Assembly (NCBI GenBank): GCA_009760855.2
Contig: WPIO01000016.1
Location: forward strand, 5,045,001-5,109,000
Length of the DNA stretch: 64,000 nucleotides
Source of the DNA: Cristatella mucedo
Lineage: Eukaryota; Bryozoa; Phylactolaemata; Cristatellidae
Reading direction: 5' to 3'
In this document: positions 55,325-64,000 of the stretch, one piece after another
Layout: each line of letters starts with the position of its first letter
How positions within the stretch are numbered: the first letter of the stretch is position 1
Notes under the pieces: model-generated
Told to the model about the DNA's origin: nothing
Databases searched by the model: none
What the model saw: only the letters and a program-made list of their open reading frames with translations
Position numbers and translations under genes: made by a program

Positions 55325-58300
55325 GAATTCGTAAACTATGCATTAACAAAAGAAAAGCACCCCCTAGCTGCAGTGGCCAGAACCGCCAGCTCAGACGCCG
55401 CTCATTGGGCGGGAACTGGGAGCTGAGTACCCGCTCGTTTGGTATTCCTAGCATTGTCTCGAACCGCTCAGCACGCTCCCTCACATGCATCACTGTAAAT
55501 CTCTCTAACTTAGTGGTCATTAGGCCTGTTGTAACTCCATCGGCCAGACTTAACGCTTGCCTTTGGAATCCTCGCTCAATGTGCAATAAACCTCTGGTAA
55601 TAAGCGACCTCATTTCTGAAAATGGTATTGACCTGCTCGCCCTAACTGAAACCTGGCTGAAATCGATAAACTGCCCGACAATTAAAGACGCTACTCCATC
55701 CGGTTTATCGTTCTTTCACACCCCTAGATCAATCAAAACTGGAGGTGGAGTTGCTATTATCGTGTGCTCGAAATTCAACTTCAAGCCATTTGCTGTACCC
55801 TCGAAGTAGTCTTTTGAATCAATTGCCTTGGTCTCACCCGAAAACAAGCTACCGATAGTGGCAGTAGTCTATCGCCCACCAGGTACCCAATCCTCCTTTA
55901 TCTCAGATTTCTCCGATCTCATTTCGATTCTGTGTCCAAGAAATCGATCCTTCCTCGTTATGGGCGATTTAAACGTTCACTTTGATAACTTATCTGCCAC
56001 TTTCAGCACCGAATTTCGTGCATTGACTGACTCATTGTCTCTTGTGGCTCATGTGCATGGCCCTACCCACATCAAGGGTCACACACTCGACCAGATTTTC
56101 TCATATAACTGCACTTTGTCATCACCAATTATTACCAAATCCTGCTTATCTGACCACATGCAGATCTCATTCAATCTACAGTGTGTGCCCACATCCTCCT
56201 CTAAAATAACCTGTGAATCGTGAAACCTCAAGACCCTTGACATCGATGCTGTCCGTGCGAGAATATCTGCTTCGACTCTGCTGCTCAGTCCTCCCTCCGA
56301 TCTGTCATCATTGGTAGATAGCTACAACAAGACACTAGCTGACACGCTCGACGAGTTTGCACCTCTGACAAAGCGCACTGTGCACCCCCCCCCCCCGCCC
56401 AGACGGCCTATGGTTTACCACAGACATTAACTAGCCAGGTCTACTAAATGAAAGCTTGAAAAAGCATACAAAAGATCCGGACTAACTGTCCATCGACAGG
56501 CATATGAAGACTACTGTAAGTCGTACCAATCGATCCTAGCAAAGGCCAAGTCTAGCTTCTATAGAAACATTGTTGAATCACAAATGCACAATCCAAAAAT
56601 GCTGATGCCGACAATAAACCATCTCCTCAACCGTTCCCAGATTAGCTCCTTACCTGATGATCCTTGAGATGATCTAGCCGATCGCTTCTCTCGATTCTTT
56701 GTGCAAAAGATAGACAAGATCAGGGAATCCATCCCTGCGATGACAACTTCTGCCCTAGAATGCTGTTCCCCGATTCCTGGCTGCACCTCAATATCTACAT
56801 TTAAGCAGGTCACTAGTGATCTCGTCCCGAAGTTCATATCCCAATGAAAAAAGACAACAAGTCCTCTGGACCCTATTCCCACTGTCCTGCTCCTACGTTG
56901 CATTGATCTGCCACTGCCATGCCTAACTAATATAATTAATCTGTCATTAGCCTCAGGTCATGTCCCAGCACCTTTCATGAAAGCTGTAGTCAGGCCACTT
57001 CTCGAGAAAGCGACACTAGACCAAGAGAACTTGAGCAACTACCGCCCAGTCTCCCTTCTACAATTCCTATCAAAGACACTGGAACGGGTCGTTGCGGACC
57101 AGCTGAACTCATATTGAAATCTCTAACCTTGCTAGTAAGTTCCAGTCTGGCTAATCACTCCAGAGTCAGCATTGCTTAGGTTGTACAACGACCTACTTAG
57201 GAATGAAGACATAGGTAGAGTGTCTCTGCTTGGTTTGCTTACTCTTTCGGCAGCTTTTGATACTATCGATCACAAAGTTCTTCTAGGGCGCCTCTCATCT
57301 CGCCTGGGCATCACTGGCACTGCTCTGCAGTGGTGCAGGTCCTATCTCAGTGGGAGACTCCAGAGTATTGACGTGAATGGACACAGACCATCCGAGGTAC
57401 CTCTGAAATATGGGATACCTCAGGGCTCCGTGCTAGGTCCGGTTCTATTCACGGTTTATAATCTCCCTCTTGCTGATGTGATTGCCAAGCACAATCTAGG
57501 CTTTCACTTCAATTCGGATGACACTCAGTTGTACCTTTGCTTTGATCCCTCCCAGCCTTTGAGCACCTCCAATTCTCTCAACTCACTTGCTGCATGTATT
57601 GATGACATCCGCACATGGATGGCAGCACATTTTTTTAAACTCAACGATGATAAAACAAACTTACTATTTATGGGTAAACCCAGTGTGATTCAGAAATTGG
57701 AAAGGCTGACTCTTAAAATTGGCTCTGCCAGCATATCTCCTGTTGAATCAGCTCCCAATCTAGGTGTCGTGTTCCAAAGTGATATTTCGTTAGATGACCA
57801 CATCAGCTCTACAATCAAGTCTGCATACTTTCAGCTACATAGCATTGCTAAAATTCGGGCTTGTTTAGATAAGGATACCATGACTGAGTCGGTCCATGCC
57901 TTTGTGACATCCCGTCTTGACTTCTGTAACTCACTGCTTGATGGCCTACCGGCATGTGTGATCAGGCGATTACAGCTGGTGCAAAACTCCGCAGCTAGGC
58001 TTGTCTGTCGTGAGTGTCGCAGTTGCCACACCACATCACTTCTCACCGACCTGCACTGGCTACCAGTCAAGCAACGTATCGACTTCAAGGTTTTGTCGCT
58101 CACTCTTAGGTCACTTCATTCTTTGGCTCCAGCTTATCTCTCAGATCAACTTCCCCACCAGGCCAAGCATCGTACCATCCGTTTTTCGGAATCCAACAGT
58201 CTAGAAATACCTCATACAAACCTCAAATCCTTTGGAGATCGTGCATTTAGCATTGCTTCGGGTATACAACGACCTACTTAGGAATGCAGACATGGGTAGA

Positions 58301-59690
58301 GTGTCTCTGCTTGTTTTGCTTGATCTTTCGGCAGTTTTTGATACCATCGATCACAAAGTTCTTCTAGAGTGCCTCTCATCTCGCCTGGGCATCACTGGCA
58401 CTGCTCTGCAGTGGTTCAGGTCCTATCTCAGTGGGAGACTCCAGAGTATTGACGTGAATGGACAAAGATCATCTGAAGTACCTCTGAAATATGGAGTACC
58501 TCAGGGCTCAGTGCTTGGTCCGGTTCTTTTCACGGTTTATACTCTGCCTCTTGCTGATGTGATTGCCATGCACAATCTAGGCTTTCACTTCTATGCGGAT
58601 GACAATCAGTTGTACCTTTGCTTTGATCCCACCCAGCCTTCGAGCACCTCAAATTCTCTAAACTCACTAGCTGCATGCATTGATGACATCCGCACGTGGA
58701 TGGCAGTAAATTTTCTAAAACTTAACGATGATAAAATTAACATACTAGTTATGGGCAAACCCAGTGTGATCCAGAGATTGGACAGGCTGACTCTCAAAAT
58801 TGGCTCTGCCAGCATATCTCCAGTTGAATCAGCTTGAAATCTAGGTGTCATATTTCAAAGCGACCTCTCGTTAGACGGCCATATCAGCTCCACAGTCAAA
58901 TCCGCATATTTTCAGCTTCATAACATTGCTAAAATTCGGGCTTTTTTAGATAAAGATTCCACATCTAAGTTGGTCCATGCATTCGTGACATCCCGTCTCG
59001 ACTTCTGCAACTCACTGCTTACTGGCCTACCAGCATGTGCGATCAGGCGATTGCAGCTGGTGCAAAACTCTGCAGCTAGGCTTGTCTGTCGTGAGCTTCG
59101 CAGTTGCCACATTACTCCACTTCTCGCCGACCTGCACTGGCTACCAGTCAAGCAACGGATTGACTTCAAGGTTTTGTCGCTCACTTTTAGGTCCCTTCAT
59201 TCTATGGCTCCAGCCTATCTGTAAGATATACTACTCCATCAGGCCAAGCATCGTACCAACCGCTTTTCGGAATCCAACAGTCTAGAAATACCTCGTACAA
59301 ACCTTAAATCCTTTGGAGACCGTGCATTTAGTTCATATGCTCCCAAAGCCTGGAACTCCCTCCCGACCTGCGTCAGAGCATCACCTGACCTGACCACATT
59401 TAAAAGGAACCTAAAAACACACCTATTTAGGACAGCATTTAGTGGGTCCCTGTAATTCGTTCTTCATGTGCTTGCGCGTGCTGACACTGCATGCATCCAC
59501 TAACCACGCTTGCCGGCTGACCCCTATGCATATCATCCCTAACCACGTTATTCATTTTGTTTATCAAGCATAATATTACTTACCATTCAACAGTGTTTCC
59601 CTTTGCAGCAGATGTAAAGCGCATAGAAAGAGATTGAGTTCTCCGAGGGCACTTTATCAAGTGCAGTATTATTATTATTATTAATATGAA
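55325..59690 (+). pseudogene. Most complete LINE-1-family copy: endonuclease + reverse transcriptase, internally duplicated
   Basis: L2/CR1-like non-LTR retrotransposon. The endonuclease (APE type) is seen as NGIDLLALTETWLKS, GGGVAIIV, VVYRPPGTQSSFISDFSDLI, FLVMGDLNVHFDN and LSDHMQI, interrupted by in-frame stops at 55807 (TAG) and 56221 (TGA). The RT copy at 57172-58250 has its catalytic YADD changed to NSDD (FHFNSDDTQLYL). At 58249 the sequence jumps back to the start of the RT core, and a second RT copy (58249-59331) keeps YADD (FHFYADDNQLYL). The 3' UTR ends GAGGGCACTTTATCAAGTGC then ATTATTATTATT. It is decayed and not active as read. Confidence 0.93.
57168..59331 (+). repeat. 1.08-kb tandem duplication inside the LINE
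   Basis: Unit 1 57168-58250, unit 2 58249-59331. Unit 1 ends GTGCATTTAG and unit 2 begins AGCATTGCTTCGGG; they overlap by AG, the only shared bases at the join. Confidence 0.9.
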
Positions 59691-59789
59691 CATGTGTAGT
59701 AAAACTTATCCAACCGAAATTAGAAATAAACTAGCCCAATGTCATACAACCGGAGCTGAACTCGCATTCTAAATTGGACTCTGATCCGT

Positions 59790-59840
59790 TAATATATATA
59801 TATATATATATAATTATATTATTATTATATTAGCTGAACT
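59790..59840. repeat. TA/ATT-rich low complexity
   Basis: (TA)n followed by ATTATT repeats just after the LINE. Confidence 0.9.
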
Positions 59841-59844
59841 ATGG

Positions 59845-61430
59845 AATTCACAATGCACAGAGCTACATTGTAAATGAAGCTGTATAAAAGTAAAAACCAT
59901 GCAGCCGAACAAGCTTCACAAATGGACCTCGATATACCAAGGTTTAACAAGTTAGGACACAATTCGCATATGATGCAGACATCGGTAAATGTGTTATTTT
60001 TTTATATGTTGCTTTCTGTTTGCAACCGGGTTGGACATCGTTTGTATTGTTTTTCCCTTTATGAGCTAGTCCTCAGAATTTCCAATTCTATTTACACGTG
60101 TTTGTCTTTTAAAAAGTACCCTAACCAAATATTGTACTGTTGAACCAATTTTTTAAATGTCGCACCATTGGATCTATTTGTAAGCATTTTCTTGACATTC
60201 AGCCTTATGGAACAAGGTTAGGCCATAACAACCTTGCTCAGCAGTACTCCTTTTTAACAGTGAAGATTGTGACGTTGCTTGCGGCCCTCGGTTGGCTTCT
60301 ATAAATGTTTGTGGTGCGATGAGCATTGCTCCATATGCTGAAATCCATATGTGAGTCCTTCAAAGATGTGCACCTAATTGTTGACTACGAGTGAGAAATG
60401 TGACCCAAGAAATAATAATTGTGCGATAGAAAATGCTTTCATTCAATTTGTTTTAGTCTCTGTTCTACCACGACTTTCATTTTTCAGTATCAACAATGGC
60501 ATCTAGACGGCTGTTTGTCTCATTTAATGCTGCAGTAATAAATCCGAATTTGTTCAAGATAGGACACCGCTAAGCGAAGTGCAAATATCTCATAGTAATC
60601 CTATATTATGTACGGAGAAAATGCTCGGGGGGGGGATTTGACGTCGTTCATGACTAAAGTTGGTATGTCTAGCTAGGCACCAAAAATCCGAGACAAGATG
60701 GTTTTCATTCTCTCTTTCAGTAGAAGCGTGCCATGCTAACCCACTAGAGCTTGAGATTTGTTCGCAAACTCGGCCAGCTGAATGTTTCAGACGAATTTGC
60801 CACCTAATCTCATATTGAGCTTGCAACTTGTTTGGCAAGACCAGTTTCCCTCAACTGATCGTAACTGACTGGCAGACAGCTTTGCACCTGCGCTCCTCTC
60901 GAGCAATGCCGACAGGAGGGGGGACTCTGACGAAGGCAGACAGCGCTCAGCTAACTGCTTGGCTATTGGATCACCATTTCACTGAGCTATTCTCTAAGAA
61001 ATATTTTCGTCCTCTGTTTCACCACACTCGCTCGTCTGCAGTGCAGCAGCCTATCTACAGAACACATGCTGCCGTAAAGCACGAACAAGGCATGCTGTCA
61101 CGTGCTCATGCGTATGCTGTCATGTACACTCGTGTGCATGTACGTGGCACGATATTCCGTAGTCTCATATGATTGCAATTTCTTAGCTCCGGAGTGTGCA
61201 GTACTTTGGTGTGTCTGACATCAGTTGCAAACCTCAATGCTCCCCAAATTCTCATGCAGAATGAGCAGCACTGGTTATGCGTGGACTGTCATCTCTGAAT
61301 CACAGTTCGTGGTTTGGCACACTATATTTTGCTGTGGCTGTCTAGAATGAGCATCTTGAGCATGTGCCTAAATGTACCTGAATGTACTCGCACTCATGAG
61401 CGTGCCCATGCACACACCATGCACGCACGC
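59845..61430. other. AT-richer unassigned region
   Basis: No gene, repeat family or RNA recognised; open frames are short and without domains. Confidence 0.6.
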
Positions 61431-61520
61431 GCACGCACACACACACACACACACACACTCACACACACACACACTCACACACACTCACACACACTCTCTC
61501 TCACACTCTTTCTCTCACAC
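61428..61520. repeat. (CA)n repeat, imperfect
   Basis: CACACA with GC and TC interruptions, passing into CTCTCACA. Confidence 0.9.
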
Positions 61521-61861
61521 ATACACACGCTCCATATACATGCTAATATGTGTACACTAATGTGCACTAACCATGTACGGACACACTTTTGTATGTGTGT
61601 GTGCTTAACGTATAAACGTAGTGCACGAGTTCAACAGTATTCAGAGCAGTATGTGCATTCATAAATGCTGAATACATATCTGCAGGCATGTAGACTGAAC
61701 AGTGTAGCCATTTTGAAGGCTCCCAAAAGCCCGAAGACCTCAATCAAGCCGGAGCCGATTTGCAGTGTTACAGCCGAGTGAATCTAAAATTTGTCTTGCG
61801 AGTAAGCCTACTCTTTTGCCTGACTGTGCTAGGAGCTTACATGGAAGGTGCTATGGGAACC

Positions 61862-62015
61862 ACTGGTTTGGTCGAGTGGTTAGAGTGCTCGCCTCGAACC
61901 AAGGTCAAGGTGAATGAATTTAATGACCGAGGTTGAAGGCTCGAGCCCCGTCACATAAGTGAAGCACCTGAATAGAGATTAAGTTCTTTTAGGGCACTAT
62001 ACAAACCATTTATAT
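61862..62015 (+). mobile_element. SINE-A copy (long subtype)
   Basis: TGGTTTGGTCGAGTGGTTAG (A-box), extra AAGGTCAAGGTGAATGAATT segment, GAAGGCTCGAGCCCC (B-box), then GAAGCACCTGAATAGAGATT, AAGTTCTTTTAGGGCACTAT and ACAAACC. Confidence 0.88.
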
Positions 62016-62019
62016 AGAT

Positions 62020-62055
62020 AAATAAATAAATAAATATATATATATATATATATAC
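62020..62055. repeat. (AAAT)n/(TA)n microsatellite at a SINE tail
   Basis: AAATAAATAAAT followed by TA repeats directly after the SINE-A tail. Confidence 0.9.
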
Positions 62056-62344
62056 ACGCACACATATACATATAATGCACATACAGTGTATATATGCAGT
62101 ACATGCGTACATGCGTGTGCACACACATGCGAGCGAGTGCGTGTTTCCGGCCTGTTAGTTGCTTAAATGCTCTTTGCAACATGCAGCTTAATGGTTTTGA
62201 TCATAGTTGTTGTCTACGCCGTTCGGAGCCCAAGTGGTGTGTGGTGCTAGCAGGCGAATGCGTAGCCGGAATGTGTAGCGGCCCATTTAGCCATGCACTT
62301 TTCAAAAATTGTGCTGCTGCTAACCATCCTTTCGTATTGCACAG

Positions 62345-62720
62345 GTTTCTAGAGCCGGCGACTGGGCGTTCGATGATGTATCTGTATCTGGTGCGAAGCA
62401 ACGACATATCGTTTGTCTTCCACAACGTCTGCCTCATGGGCGGCCACTTGCCCTTCATCGGCGATGGCAGTGGCGTTCCTAGCGAGTCTGCCAAGAGCCT
62501 GGCAGCCGACCTCGAACCGGCTATGTGGTTCAAAGTGTCCGTGTTAGACAGCATCACCATTGATTGCTCGCAGAAGGTGCTGAAATGGAGCATGCAGACT
62601 CTGGAGCAGGTTCGCCCCGAGCTATGCGCAGTGCGATCGCATCTGCACCCGGTCGCCAGCTGCTCGTTGGCAGCGTCCTGGCTAGCTATGCCGCCGGCAC
62701 ATGTCCTTTTGCTGTCCGAG
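62345..62720 (+). CDS. Candidate internal exon of an unidentified gene
   Basis: An open stretch of 125 codons between a good acceptor (CTAACC branch-like site, pyrimidine-rich, then TATTGCACAG) and a good donor (CCGAG then GTTAGT). It enters in phase 2 and leaves in phase 0. Codon use is GC3-rich and coding-like, unlike the AT-rich surroundings. Visible segments include GRSMMYLYLVRSNDISFVFH, NVCLMGGHLPFIGDG, EPAMWFKVSVLDSITIDCSQ and VLKWSMQTLEQVRPEL. I do not recognise the family. No partner exon was found; the gene would continue beyond 62720, probably beyond the window, with earlier exons not seen. Confidence 0.55.
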
Positions 62721-63269
62721 GTTAGTCCCTCCTGCTCCTGCAGGCTGCATTCTTTTTCCTCTTATTCATCTTGCTTGCGTCCTGCTGCTGGGAGTACCAC
62801 GCAGTCTCCCGGCTCACGCTTGCGCCTCCACCATACCGCCAGCAGCTGTTTTGACTGAGTCGCCTTTAAATATAGTTTGATGAACGTAACCTCAATCAAA
62901 GTTTTAGCATACTCTTACTAAAATATTTCCACTTGCAATCCTTATTTTTAAGGAAGAAGGTAATCGATTTTTACAACTCTTCAAGCATTTATAACCTATC
63001 CGCCTCACCTTAACGTTCCCACTGGATTGTAATCGTGCCAGGTCGGAGGTCTGTGAGGTGCAGTACTGTGACCCAGTTGCTTTCTCTTTCCCCCCTCTCT
63101 GTCTCTCTCTCTCTCTCTCTCTCTTTCACTATCTCTGTCTCTGTCTCTCTCTCTCTGTCTCTATGTCTCTCTCTGTCTGTCTGTCTGCCCAGGAATTAAC
63201 TTCTCTTGGCTTGCGCTTTGTCTGAAGCACTCGTATTGCCTCTTAATGAATGCCACATCACAGTAGTTC

Positions 63270-63360
63270 CATGCATTTGCAACATCATAATAATATTGAT
63301 GATAGTACATTGGTGTAGCTCTCTCACAGGACTTCATCTCTTTCTAGGCACTTATGCTGT
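63270..63360 (-). mobile_element. LINE-1-family 3' tail fragment
   Basis: CATAATAATATTGATGATAG then CATCTCTTTCTAGGCACTTA on the plus strand; reverse complement of a diverged tail. Confidence 0.65.
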
Positions 63361-63664
63361 AAATGAAGCATGTCAACATGGTTTGTGGTAGCATGCACAG
63401 TCCCCACTCCCCAATAAGCACACCAAGCACAAAGCACAAGGACCGAGTGAATTGAGTGAGGTGTCCCAGGTGCATTTTTAGCTTCTTTTTAATGTCAAGT
63501 CCAGGGATGCCGTGACATCAATCAGTCGGGAGTGAGTTCGAGGCTTTGAGAGCATACGACTTATGGGTGCGGTCTCCGGATTATTTGAGGTTGGTTTTTG
63601 GCGCAGCTACACGATTTGAGTCAGAGGAGCCGGAGGTACGATGCCCAGTGTGATCGGGTATGAG

Positions 63665-63705
63665 TGGCTTCTGATGAGTAGGTTTTAACTACTCATCAGA
63701 AGCCA
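63665..63705. repeat. Perfect 17-bp inverted repeat, 7-nt loop
   Basis: Arms 63665-63681 (TGGCTTCTGATGAGTAG) and 63689-63705 with GTTTTAA between. Confidence 0.96.
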
Positions 63706-64000
63706 TACATGATGAGGCTAGAGGAGAAAAATGAAGGGACCTAACAGTAAGTAAGACAACTTGCAAGTCGTCAGAAATCGGAACCCTCTCAGTGTCGGGC
63801 AGTGGAAGCTGCAATCTGATCGGCTTCTAGAAAATTCTACCGACCACATGTCTTGAAATATTCCTACTGAGAAAAGTGCCTAGCCTAGGAAGACATTCAG
63901 TTCTCTTAGGGTGCCATACTTACTACAGCTACAAGGAATGTGCTCTGCAGGAGCCGCTGATGGCTGACCTTGGATCAGAAACCTTGGATCAGAAACTTTG

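Larger units (their letters stand above)
62721..64000. other. Right-end non-coding stretch
   Basis: Holds a TC-rich run (63090-63190), a LINE-type tail (63270-63360, minus), a 17-bp hairpin (63665-63705) and a LINE-type tail fragment (63870-63920, plus). 63440-63600 (minus) resembles the diverged LINE 3' end seen at 52.3 kb. Confidence 0.65.

Overview
The window is animal nuclear DNA. It is intron-rich and GC-rich in its genes, crowded with dinucleotide tracts, and full of decayed LINEs and tRNA-derived SINEs. Its one fully readable gene is a complete Notch receptor gene on the minus strand. I joined 22 coding exons (31709 down to 400) by hand. Every splice site is GT-AG, every exon phase agrees with the next, and the model ends at a stop after 2663 codons. 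The domain order is that of a bilaterian Notch: signal peptide, 35 EGF repeats plus one remnant, three LNR modules, heterodimerisation domain, transmembrane helix, RAM motif, ankyrin repeats, nuclear localisation signal, and a C-terminal phosphodegron/PEST region with a small polyglutamine (opa) tract. The EGF repeats stay in register with the canonical 36-repeat array. The species cannot be named; the Notch type and the L2/CR1-like LINEs suggest an invertebrate, possibly marine.

Layout. 1-31.7 kb: the Notch locus, 3' end first. Exons 3-22 fill 0.4-21.2 kb with mostly short introns. Exon 2 (28.2 kb) and the signal-peptide exon 1 (31.6 kb) lie far upstream, separated by introns of 7.0 and 3.4 kb. 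Exon 1 sits in a CpG-rich block (about 30.3-31.9 kb) that probably holds the promoter. The introns carry a 13-bp minisatellite (about 46 units), several dinucleotide tracts, a 109-bp tandem duplication, perfect hairpins and LINE tails.

32-40.9 kb: no convincing gene. It holds GA, CA, TA and CCG tracts, a 47-bp perfect inverted repeat, SINEs of two families, a LINE remnant, a composite MITE-like cluster, and a 2-kb structure with long inverted arms, one arm split by a SINE.

40.9-59.7 kb: a graveyard of one LINE family (L2/CR1-like, ATT-rich tail) with five sizeable copies. One retains endonuclease and reverse transcriptase regions and carries an internal 1.08-kb tandem duplication. A hAT-type transposase fossil and more SINEs lie between the copies.

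59.7-64 kb: AT-richer sequence with one good candidate exon (62345-62720, plus strand) of an unidentified gene that probably continues to the right.

How the elements relate: the LINE 3' tail is also the 3' tail of one SINE family, which suggests that the LINE machinery mobilised that SINE. Short tails of the same type are scattered through the window, including inside Notch introns.
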